Shown: positions 1 to 5,017 of the stretch, in pieces
How positions within the stretch are numbered: the first letter of the stretch is position 1
Layout of the letters: each line of letters begins with the position of its first letter
NCBI GenBank assembly: GCA_045806505.1
Contig: JBJMJE010000064.1
Coordinates: 1-5,210 of the forward strand
Length of the DNA: 5,210 nucleotides
Source of the DNA: DASVFB01 sp045806505
GTDB lineage: Bacteria > Actinomycetota > Thermoleophilia > Gaiellales > Gaiellaceae
Reading direction: 5' to 3'
Translations under genes and position numbers: made by a program
The notes under the pieces: model-generated
Databases searched by the model: none
Seen by the model: only the letters and a program-made list of their open reading frames with translations
What the model was told of the DNA's origin: nothing

Positions 1-751
1 CCTCCACGTCGCCGCGAAGCGCGTCGTCGCCCGGCGGGGTGTAGACGCCGTCCGGCCAGAAGCCCTGGTCGAGCACGCCGGCAATGCGGAGCGGCTCGCC
101 GTTCAGCAGCAGTTCGCGGCCGCGGCGTCCGATCGTGCGCACGCCGACGTACGTGCGCACCACGTCGTCGCCGGCGCGAAGCTCGCCCTCGAGCAGGACC
201 GGCCGCTCGGGGGACCAGAGCTCACGACCGCGACCCCACCGCACGCGAGGCTCGCGGATGTATTGGTCCGGCACCGCCTCGATCCAGACGCTGCGCCAGA
301 TGCCTGTCGTGCGCGTGTACCAGATGCCGCCGCTCCCGCGCTGCTTGCCCTTGGGCTGACCGAACGCGTCGTCGGCGGGATCGAAGACGTCGACGACGAG
401 CTCGTGCTCGCTGCCCGTCGCGAGGCGGCCGGCGTCGAACGAGAAGTGCGCATACCCGCCCTCGTGCTTGCCGAGCACGCGGCCGTCGAGCGACACGCGC
501 GCGCGCCAGTCGACGCCGCCGAAGCGGAGCAGCGTCCGCTCCTTCCAGCGGTTCGGAACGCGGAAGGAGCGTCGATAGCGGACGTGTTCGTGCACGTCGC
601 CCTGCGTGCCGATGCCGGAGAGCGCCGCCTCGAACGTGAACGGCACGCGGATGTCGCGCCACGCGTCGCCCGGCTCGAGCTGCACCTCCCAAATGCCGTC
701 GAGGCTCGCCCACGTGTCCCGCGCGAACTGCGGGAGGGGGTGGTCGGTCAA
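1..751 (-). CDS. Glycoside hydrolase family 2 protein, N-terminal part (runs off left edge)
   Basis: This is the first 250 residues of a GH2-type enzyme (beta-galactosidase/beta-glucuronidase superfamily), which hydrolyses terminal beta-glycosides by a retaining mechanism. Residues about 8-160 form the jelly-roll sugar-binding domain: 'WASLDGIWEV' (14-23), 'VPFTFEAALSGIG' (36-48), 'YRRSFRVP' (59-66), 'GGVDWRARVSLDG' (78-90), 'HEGGYAHFSFD' (96-106) and 'SGGIWYTRTTGIWRSVWIE' (140-158). A short remnant of the Ig-like second domain follows (about 160-215). The TIM-barrel entry is 'LLLNGEPLRIAGVLDQGFWPDG' (residues 214-235). The catalytic Glu residues lie beyond the window. The start is TTG at 751-749, overlapping the GH43 stop (TTGA, 4 nt), with no good Shine-Dalgarno nearby, so translational coupling is likely. 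No in-frame ATG exists within the visible part. No signal peptide is seen, so a cytoplasmic location is inferred. The second domain is about half the usual GH2 length. The substrate cannot be told. Confidence 0.86.
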   Translation of the reverse strand, partial: MTDHPLPQFARDTWASLDGIWEVQLEPGDAWRDIRVPFTFEAALSGIGTQGDVHEHVRYRRSFRVPNRWKERTLLRFGGVDWRARVSLDGRVLGKHEGGYAHFSFDAGRLATGSEHELVVDVFDPADDAFGQPKGKQRGSGGIWYTRTTGIWRSVWIEAVPDQYIREPRVRWGRGRELWSPERPVLLEGELRAGDDVVRTYVGVRTIGRRGRELLLNGEPLRIAGVLDQGFWPDGVYTPPGDDALRGDVE

Positions 752-1713
752 GGCTTCGGCGCGTCCTGCGCCTTGCAGGTCGGGCCCTCCACGACGGGCT
801 TGGCGTCCTTCCAGTCGAGGCGGTCGATCCAGAGCTGCCGCTTCGCGTAGGCGGCGTCCCAGGCGTGGTAGACGATCCACGTCCGGCCGGCGCCGTCGTC
901 GATCAGCGCGTTGTGGCCGGGCCCGTGCGCATCGCACGTCGTCTTGAGGATCGGGTTCTCCGGCGCGTCCTTGCACGGCCCGAGCGGCGACGCGCACGTC
1001 GCGTAGCCGACTGCGTACCCGGCGCCGCTGTAGACGTTCCCGGAGTAGAAGAGGTAGTAGCGGCCGTCGTGCTTCCGCAGCATCGGGCCCTCGACGACGC
1101 TCGCCTCCCACGGCACATCGTTCTTCTCGATCGTCGTCCGCTTGCCGACGAGGTGCAGGCCGTCCGGCGAGAGACGTTGCGCGTAGATGTACGTAGGCGC
1201 GCCGATCGCGTTGCCGTCGTTCTTCCACAGGAGGTAGAGCTTTCCGTCGTCGTCGCGGAACGGGCTCGCGTCGATCGACCCGCCGAGCGTCGGCTGGCAG
1301 ACGAGCGAGTCCTTCGCGCTGTCGACGAACGGACCGAGCGGCTTGCTCGCGACCGCGCGCCCGACGCACTTGTTCGCCGTGTAGTAGAGGACGTACGAGT
1401 CGTCGGCGCGCTTCAGCACCTCCGGCGCCCACGTCTCGCCGATGAACGCCCACGAGCCGACCTTCGGCAGCGCGTCGGGCCCCGGCTGCCACCGCACGAG
1501 GTCCTTCGACGTCAGCGTCTGCACCTGCTTCCCGGCGCCGTTCGTCCCGTAGGCGTAGTAGGTGTCGCCGACCTTCAGCACGAACGGGTCCGGGAAATCG
1601 CCGCGGAAGACCGGGTTCTCGAACGTCGCCGGCTTGCTGCCGCCGCACGCAGCGAGAGTGAGCACCGCCGCAACGACCACGATCGATCTCAGGGGGTAAG
1701 CGTTGCGAATCAT
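748..1713 (-). CDS. Glycoside hydrolase family 43 lipoprotein (arabinosidase/xylosidase type)
   Basis: This is a 321-residue GH43 enzyme, an inverting five-bladed beta-propeller hydrolase. Family members usually act on alpha-L-arabinofuranosyl or beta-D-xylosyl linkages of plant polysaccharides. The N-terminus is a lipoprotein signal: Arg at 3 and 9, hydrophobic stretch 10-22, and lipobox LAAC with Cys23. It should therefore be membrane-anchored and outward-facing. Catalytic residues are visible: general base Asp42 in 'GDFPDPFVL', pKa-modulating Asp148 in 'SIDASPFRDDDG', and general acid Glu208 in 'VVEGPML'. The late propeller motif 'HGPGHNAL' (His263 and His267) and the ending 'QLWIDRLDWKD' are also typical. 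There is no C-terminal beta-sandwich or carbohydrate-binding module. I chose the ATG at 1713 because it gives a normal 22-residue signal peptide; an in-frame TTG at 1752 with a weak AAGG upstream would add 13 residues. It is the first gene of a coupled pair with the GH2 gene. Exact substrate is unknown. Confidence 0.93.
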   Translation of the reverse strand: MIRNAYPLRSIVVVAAVLTLAACGGSKPATFENPVFRGDFPDPFVLKVGDTYYAYGTNGAGKQVQTLTSKDLVRWQPGPDALPKVGSWAFIGETWAPEVLKRADDSYVLYYTANKCVGRAVASKPLGPFVDSAKDSLVCQPTLGGSIDASPFRDDDGKLYLLWKNDGNAIGAPTYIYAQRLSPDGLHLVGKRTTIEKNDVPWEASVVEGPMLRKHDGRYYLFYSGNVYSGAGYAVGYATCASPLGPCKDAPENPILKTTCDAHGPGHNALIDDGAGRTWIVYHAWDAAYAKRQLWIDRLDWKDAKPVVEGPTCKAQDAPKP

Positions 1714-1714
1714 G

Positions 1715-1743
1715 CGAATACGGTAAAGAAACGGTACGAATAC
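1715..1743. repeat. Short direct-repeat cluster, candidate operator of the GH43-GH2 pair
   Basis: The heptamer CGAATAC occurs at 1715-1721 and again at 1737-1743, exactly 22 bp apart, about two helical turns. The hexamer ACGGTA occurs at 1720-1725 and 1731-1736, between and overlapping them. The cluster begins 2 bp from the GH43 ATG. In-phase direct half-sites are the usual layout for AraC-type activators, but no regulator gene is in the window, so operator function is inference. If GH43 instead starts at the TTG at 1752, the cluster would lie inside its coding sequence. Confidence 0.35.
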
Positions 1744-1753
1744 ATCGCTCAAC

Positions 1754-1778
1754 GAACCTTCACCGGGGCGTGGCCGTT
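1754..1778 (+). promoter_or_regulatory. Possible ECF-sigma promoter for the cupredoxin-like gene
   Basis: GAACC at 1754-1758 resembles the -35 element of ECF sigma factors. CGTT at 1775-1778 resembles their -10 element, and the 16-nt spacer is in the usual range. It would place the transcript start near 1785 and leave a short leader before the Shine-Dalgarno at 1801. An ECF promoter would suit a secreted-protein gene. Such short motifs arise easily by chance, so this is only a candidate. Confidence 0.22.
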
Positions 1779-1800
1779 GAACCTCTAAGCGACGATAACC

Positions 1801-1806
1801 AGGAGG
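1801..1806 (+). promoter_or_regulatory. Shine-Dalgarno deciding the start of the cupredoxin-like gene
   Basis: AGGAGG lies 8 nt before the ATG at 1815. It settles the start: the frame is open back to a GTG at 1770, but translation from there would put this ribosome site inside the coding sequence and add 15 residues in front of a complete signal peptide. Confidence 0.85.
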
Positions 1807-1814
1807 TTCATCAG

Positions 1815-2693
1815 ATGCGTAAGGCTCTTCTCGCGGCTCTCGCAGTCGCGATCCTCGGCGGCGCCTCCGTGGCGCTTGCGCGCACGGCGCCGATCGAGAT
1901 CACGAAGAACGGCTTCGCCCCGCCGACCGTCACGGTGCAGAGCGGCGACACCGTGAGCTGGAAGAACTCGGACACGTCCGCTCACGCGGTCGTGGTCAAC
2001 AACACGAACTGCAGGCTCAGCCTGCAGCCGTCGCAGAGCGGCTCGTGCACGTTCGCGACGCCCGGGACGTTCACGTACACGGACCCGACGGTGAGGGGCA
2101 GCAACCAGACCGGGAGCCCGTTCGCCGGGAGTGTCGCGGTGGCGCAGAACACGCGCGCGGTCTCGATCGCTACGTCGCGCTCCGTGATGATCTTCGGCGA
2201 CGCGATCACGCTGTCGGGCACCGTGTCGAGCAAGCAGGCCGGAGAGACGGTGACGATCACCGCGAAGCCGACGGGCGAGCCGACGTGGACGACGCAGGTG
2301 ACGACCACGACCGGCGGCAACTGGAGCCTCCAGGTGCAGCCGCGCATCCGCACGACGTACCAGGCGACGTACGAGGACAAGTCGAGCGCGACGCTGACGG
2401 TGAACGTGCGGCCGCGCATCACGCTGCAGAAGGTCGGCCGCAACAGCTTCCTCGTCGTCGTCCTCGCGCAGCACTCGATGGCCGGCAAGACCGTGGACGT
2501 CTCCCGCTGGACGAGCTCCGGCTGGACGACGATCGGGCAGGCGCAGCTCCAGAGCATCGCGCGCACGAGCACCGTCGCCGTCGGTCACGTGACGTCGTTC
2601 GTCAACCTCGGCACCAAGCTGCGCGTCTTCCTTCCTGCTTCGCAGACGTCGCCGGATTACATCGAGGGTCACAGCAACTTCGTCTTCAAGTAA
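1815..2693 (+). CDS. Secreted cupredoxin-like protein with two C-terminal Ig-like repeats; T1 copper ligands missing
   Basis: The protein has 292 residues. A Sec signal peptide covers 1-22 (Arg2, Lys3, hydrophobic core 4-21, probable cleavage after Ala20-Leu21-Ala22). Residues about 25-110 look like a plastocyanin-type cupredoxin: 'ITKNGFAPPTVTVQSGDTVSW' spans 29-49, 'SAHAVVV' carries the first His ligand position (His57), and 'FATPGTFTYTDP' (80-91) is the strand that normally leads into the Cys-x2-His-x4-Met copper loop. Here that loop has no Cys, His or Met, and the place of the ligand Cys is Thr89/Asp90. Two other cysteines, Cys66 and Cys78, could form a disulfide. Residues about 114-198 and 199-292 are two beta-rich, Thr/Ser/Val-rich segments resembling bacterial Ig-like repeats ('ITLSGTVSSKQAGETVTI' in the first, 'GKTVDVSRWTSSGW' in the second). 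There is no membrane anchor or sorting signal at the C-terminus, so it is probably exported freely. Function is unknown; a structural or binding role is more likely than electron transfer. Confidence 0.85.
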   Translation: MRKALLAALAVAILGGASVALARTAPIEITKNGFAPPTVTVQSGDTVSWKNSDTSAHAVVVNNTNCRLSLQPSQSGSCTFATPGTFTYTDPTVRGSNQTGSPFAGSVAVAQNTRAVSIATSRSVMIFGDAITLSGTVSSKQAGETVTITAKPTGEPTWTTQVTTTTGGNWSLQVQPRIRTTYQATYEDKSSATLTVNVRPRITLQKVGRNSFLVVVLAQHSMAGKTVDVSRWTSSGWTTIGQAQLQSIARTSTVAVGHVTSFVNLGTKLRVFLPASQTSPDYIEGHSNFVFK

Positions 2694-3319
2694 GCCAGCC
2701 ACTCGCGGACCGCGGCGCTCAACGCGTCGCGGTCCGCCCCGAGGCTGTGATTGCCGCGGACGGTGACGACCTTTCGCCGGCGGCCCCGCGGCGGCAGCCC
2801 GAAGGGATCTGCGGCTCCTTGCACTACGAGGACGGGAACGCGGACGGCCTGGAGCTCCGGCAGCCGCGTGGATTCCGGGCGGCCGGGCGCGTGGAGCGGG
2901 AACGCGAGGCAGAGCACCGCGACTGAGCCGGTCGCTTCGGCGGTGCGGCATGCGACGCGCGCGCCGGACGAGCGGCCGCCCGTCACGAGCGGCAGCCCGG
3001 CCAGTTCGTCGCCGGCGAGGCGTTCGAGCACGGCCATCCACGCGGCGTCGAGCTGATGCGCAGGCGCGGGCGAGCGGCGACCGGCGACGCGGTACGGCTG
3101 CTCGACGAGCGCAACGGCGAAGCTCTCCTCCAGCGCGACGTCTTTTGCCGCGACAAGGTCCGGCGCAGCGACGCCGCCGCCCGCGCCGTGCCCGAGGACG
3201 AGCGCCGCGCGCGGTCGATCGGCGCCGTGCAAATGCACGCGTGCCGGTCCATGCGGTGTCTCGACCACGAACGTCGTCAACGTCAGATGATTTTGGTCGC
3301 CCACGCTGGTCTTATGCAT
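2669..3319 (-). CDS. Alpha/beta hydrolase, KANSL3/TEX30-like family
   Basis: This is a 216-residue cytoplasmic alpha/beta-hydrolase related to the dienelactone-hydrolase-like KANSL3/TEX30 proteins, whose bacterial substrates are generally unknown. Visible landmarks are 'LVLGHGAGGG' with the oxyanion-side HG (His44-Gly45), nucleophile elbow 'GGRSSGAR' with Ser117 in GxSxG, 'VQGAADPFG' with the acid Asp171, and 'RGNHSLG' with catalytic His191. The triad is therefore complete and the length is normal for the family. The start is uncertain. ATG at 3319 has no Shine-Dalgarno and opens with codons unusual for this genome (CAT, CAA, AAT), so TTG at 3280 or GTG at 3268 are real alternatives, giving 203 or 199 residues. 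The gene is convergent with the cupredoxin-like gene, overlapping its last 25 nt, and divergent from the reductase gene with 30 nt between start codons. Confidence 0.88.
   Translation of the reverse strand: MHKTSVGDQNHLTLTTFVVETPHGPARVHLHGADRPRAALVLGHGAGGGVAAPDLVAAKDVALEESFAVALVEQPYRVAGRRSPAPAHQLDAAWMAVLERLAGDELAGLPLVTGGRSSGARVACRTAEATGSVAVLCLAFPLHAPGRPESTRLPELQAVRVPVLVVQGAADPFGLPPRGRRRKVVTVRGNHSLGADRDALSAAVREWLAYLKTKLL
2705..2737 (+). terminator. Hairpin downstream of the cupredoxin-like gene
   Basis: The inverted repeat gcggaccgcg (2705-2714) pairs perfectly with cgcggtccgc (2728-2737) around a 13-nt loop, starting 11 nt after the TAA. Its place and strength suit a terminator or 3'-end stabiliser for the rightward transcript, but there is no T-tract after it. 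It also lies within the 3' coding part of the convergent hydrolase gene, so it may instead be a by-product of GC-rich codons. Confidence 0.35.
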
Positions 3320-3333
3320 GCACGCAAACCGAC

Positions 3334-3340
3334 GGGAGGA
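3334..3340 (+). promoter_or_regulatory. Shine-Dalgarno of the reductase gene
   Basis: GGGAGGA precedes the ATG at 3350 by 9 nt. It rules out the in-frame GTG at 3341, which abuts it, and the in-frame ATG at 3314, which precedes it. The relatively A/T-rich stretch 3284-3330 upstream probably carries the operon promoter, although I could not pick a clear -35/-10 pair. That stretch may overlap the start of the hydrolase gene. Confidence 0.75.
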
Positions 3341-3349
3341 GTGAGCGGG

Positions 3350-3916
3350 ATGGGCAGGATCGTGGTGACCGAATTCGTATCGCTCGACGGCGTGATGGAG
3401 GATCCGGGCGGCGCCGAGGACTACAAGTACGGCGGCTGGACGTTCGAGATCGACCGGGGCGACGAGGGCAACAAGTTCAAGGTCGACGAGACGGACGAGT
3501 CCGAGGCGCTGCTGCTCGGCCGCGTCACGTACGAGGGCTTCGCCGAGGCGTGGCCGTCGCGCACCGGCGACTTCGCCGACAAGTTCAACACCATGCCCAA
3601 GTACGTCGTGTCGTCGACGCTTCGCGACCCGGAGTGGAACAACAGCACGGTCCTCTCGGGCGATGTCGTAGACGAGGTGTCGAGGGTTCGCGAGAGTGCG
3701 AGCGGCGACGTGTACGTGCACGGGAGCGCGCAGCTCGCGCAGGCATTGCTCGAGCACGACCTCGTGGACGAGCTGCACCTGATGGTCTTTCCGGTCGTGC
3801 TGGGAACCGGCAAGCGGTTCTTCGGCGAGACGACCGCGAAGAAGCCACTGCAACTCGTGGAGTCGAACACGGTCGGCGACGGCGTTGCGATCCTGATCTA
3901 CCGGCCGGCCGTATGA
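3350..3916 (+). CDS. Dihydrofolate reductase family protein (RibD C-terminal-like)
   Basis: This 188-residue protein has the DHFR/RibD-C fold, of the stand-alone class commonly annotated as 'dihydrofolate reductase family protein' (YyaP/YwjB-like). The N-terminal strand 'IVVTEFVSLDGVMEDPGG' (4-21) is the family hallmark. 'LLLGRVTYEGFAEAWP' (54-69) is the helix-turn near the nucleotide site, 'KYVVSSTL' (84-91) is a core strand, 'VHGSAQLAQALLEHDLVDEL' (123-142) is the NADPH-phosphate loop and helix, and 'FPVVLGTGKRFF' (147-158) is the conserved end motif. It is probably an NAD(P)H-dependent reductase, but members of this class are mostly uncharacterised and should not be assumed to reduce dihydrofolate. 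It heads a three-gene operon and its TGA overlaps the ATG of the next gene. The start is fixed by the Shine-Dalgarno at 3334. Confidence 0.94.
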   Translation: MGRIVVTEFVSLDGVMEDPGGAEDYKYGGWTFEIDRGDEGNKFKVDETDESEALLLGRVTYEGFAEAWPSRTGDFADKFNTMPKYVVSSTLRDPEWNNSTVLSGDVVDEVSRVRESASGDVYVHGSAQLAQALLEHDLVDELHLMVFPVVLGTGKRFFGETTAKKPLQLVESNTVGDGVAILIYRPAV

Positions 3917-4314
3917 ACGGACGGCGCGTGCTCCGGGGACGGTGCGAGTGCCGCGCCGTCGCGTACCGCGTGCGTGACGACTTCCTGTACGCGGGGAACT
4001 GCCACTGCTCGAACTGCCGCGCCGCGACAGGGTCGGCGTTCAAGACGTTCGCGGGAATCGAGCGCGAGAAGCTCGAGATCGTGTCGGGCGCGGAGACGCT
4101 GCTGGTGTGGGGCGGCGACGACGCAAACAACACGCGGTGCGGGATCTGCGGCTCGCTCCTCTACTCGGTCGTGCGCGACGGCGCGTACGTGCACGTCGCG
4201 CTCGGCTCGCTCGTCGACGATCCGAGCATCAGGCCGGCGGAGCACATCTACGTCGGGTCGAAGGCTCCGTGGTTCGAGATCACCGACGACCTGCCGCAGA
4301 ACGAGGAGCTGTAG
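3913..4314 (+). CDS. GFA family zinc protein (glutathione-dependent formaldehyde-activating-like)
   Basis: This is a 133-residue member of the GFA/CENP-V family, small zinc-binding beta-fold proteins. The founding member was described as condensing glutathione with formaldehyde, but most homologues have no proven substrate. All seven metal cysteines are present in family order: Cys11-x-Cys13, Cys30-x-Cys32-x2-Cys35 in 'NCHCSNCRAATGSAF', and Cys76-x2-Cys79 in 'RCGICGSLLY'. The tail 'LGSLVDDPSIRPAEHIYVGSKAPWFEI' region (97-123) is the usual C-terminal signature. Actinobacteria generally use mycothiol rather than glutathione, so a literal glutathione-formaldehyde role is doubtful here. The start ATG (3913) overlaps the reductase stop as ATGA and has no Shine-Dalgarno of its own, which implies coupling. 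Confidence 0.93.
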   Translation: MNGRRVLRGRCECRAVAYRVRDDFLYAGNCHCSNCRAATGSAFKTFAGIEREKLEIVSGAETLLVWGGDDANNTRCGICGSLLYSVVRDGAYVHVALGSLVDDPSIRPAEHIYVGSKAPWFEITDDLPQNEEL

Positions 4315-4333
4315 GGGCGCTTAGCATCCCGCT

Positions 4334-5017
4334 GTGAGCTGGGACGAGGCGTTCGCCGAGCACTACGAGGAGTGGAGTGCCGAGATGACGGCCGACGTGG
4401 CGTTCTACGTTGCGCTGGCGCGAGAGGCGGACGGGCCGGTCGTCGAGCTGGCGATCGGGAACGGGCGCGTCGCAATTCCGGTCGCGCAGGCGATCGGCCG
4501 GCCGGTGATCGGGATCGACACGTCCCCGGCGATGCTCGACCTCGCGCGCGCGGGGGCAAGCGAAGCCGGCGTCGAGCTCGAGCTGCACGAGGGAGACATG
4601 CGGGAGCTCGCCCTGGACGAGCCGGCGGCGCTGGTCTACTGCCCGTTCCGCGCACTGCTGCATCTGCCGTCGTGGGCCGACCGGCGCCGCACGTTCGAGC
4701 GCGTCGCCGCGTCACTGAAGCCCGGCGGCCGGTTCGCGTGGAACGCGTTCGCGTTGGACCACAGGATCGCGGTGCGCCTCGACGGCGTGCAGCAGTCGAA
4801 GCCTGTTCCGTACAGCGTTCGCTATGCCGTCGGTGACAACCGCATCGACCTCACGCTCGAGGACGGCGCCAAGAGCTCGCTGTGGTGGGCGACGAAGAAC
4901 GAGTGGCTCGGGCTGATCGACGTCGCGGGGCTCGAGCTCGAGTCCCTGTACGGCGGCTTCGCCGGCGAGCCCTTCGGCGACGAGAGCCGCGAATACGTGT
5001 TCGTCGTGCGGCGCTAG
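4334..5017 (+). CDS. Class I SAM-dependent methyltransferase
   Basis: This is a 227-residue Rossmann-fold methyltransferase. The N-terminal helix 'FAEHYEEWSAEMTADVAFY' (7-25) is a common lead-in. Motif I is 'VVELAIGNGRVAIPVA' (36-51), with Ala40-Ile-Gly42-Asn-Gly44 in place of the textbook GxGxG. The ribose-binding acid is Asp62 in 'GIDTSPAMLDLAR', 'EGDMREL' (86-92) contacts the adenine side, 'VYCPFRALLHLP' (101-112) is motif III-like, and 'LKPGGRFAWNAF' (128-139) is the post-III strand. Residues 140-205 would form the substrate cap, and nothing in them identifies the acceptor. Translation starts at GTG 4334, 19 nt after the GFA stop; no close Shine-Dalgarno is seen, and the nearest purine run (AGGGG at 4313-4317) is too far. 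It is the last gene of the operon and its TAG is shared with the opposite-strand gene's stop. Confidence 0.92.
   Translation: MSWDEAFAEHYEEWSAEMTADVAFYVALAREADGPVVELAIGNGRVAIPVAQAIGRPVIGIDTSPAMLDLARAGASEAGVELELHEGDMRELALDEPAALVYCPFRALLHLPSWADRRRTFERVAASLKPGGRFAWNAFALDHRIAVRLDGVQQSKPVPYSVRYAVGDNRIDLTLEDGAKSSLWWATKNEWLGLIDVAGLELESLYGGFAGEPFGDESREYVFVVRR

Larger units (their letters stand above)
1714..1814. promoter_or_regulatory. Divergent intergenic control region
   Basis: This 101-nt gap between two divergent start codons must hold the promoters for the GH43-GH2 pair (leftward) and the cupredoxin-like gene (rightward). It is clearly richer in A/T than the flanking genes, especially at 1714-1760. 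I find no convincing housekeeping sigma-70 pair in either direction. What can be seen is a cluster of short repeats next to the GH43 start, two copies of GAACCT (1754-1759 and 1779-1784) 25 bp apart, and a Shine-Dalgarno before the rightward gene. Confidence 0.6.

Noticed and set aside
222..713. A 163-codon minus-strand ATG frame within the GH2 region.
   Set aside because: It is the wrong frame of the GH2 gene. The overlapping TTG-initiated frame gives a continuous, recognisable GH2 jelly-roll, while this one gives Arg-rich nonsense.
865..1788. A 307-codon plus-strand open frame antisense to the GH43 gene.
   Set aside because: Composition is dominated by Arg, Val, Ala and Asp with no recognisable motif, the usual look of a GC-rich shadow frame. 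The opposite strand has the complete GH43 catalytic set.
1785..3041. A 418-codon minus-strand open frame spanning the cupredoxin-like gene and part of the hydrolase.
   Set aside because: It is extremely Arg-rich and crosses two supported genes, one in the same orientation but a different frame. It has no domain signature and no ribosome site.
3227..3238. Small palindrome GTGCA-AA-TGCAC, considered as an operator near the hydrolase start.
   Set aside because: It lies within hydrolase coding sequence, is only 5 bp per arm, and has no second copy at a meaningful spacing.
3320..3853. The hydrolase reading frame stays open for 178 further codons antisense to the reductase gene, suggesting a 394-residue protein.
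   Set aside because: The extra part is the exact antisense of the well-supported reductase gene and shows no domain. Long open antisense frames are expected in very GC-rich DNA. The hydrolase domain is complete without it.
4315..4333. The gap between the GFA and methyltransferase genes, considered for a terminator or promoter.
   Set aside because: At 19 nt, with no inverted repeat and no promoter-like hexamers, it looks like a simple intra-operon spacer.
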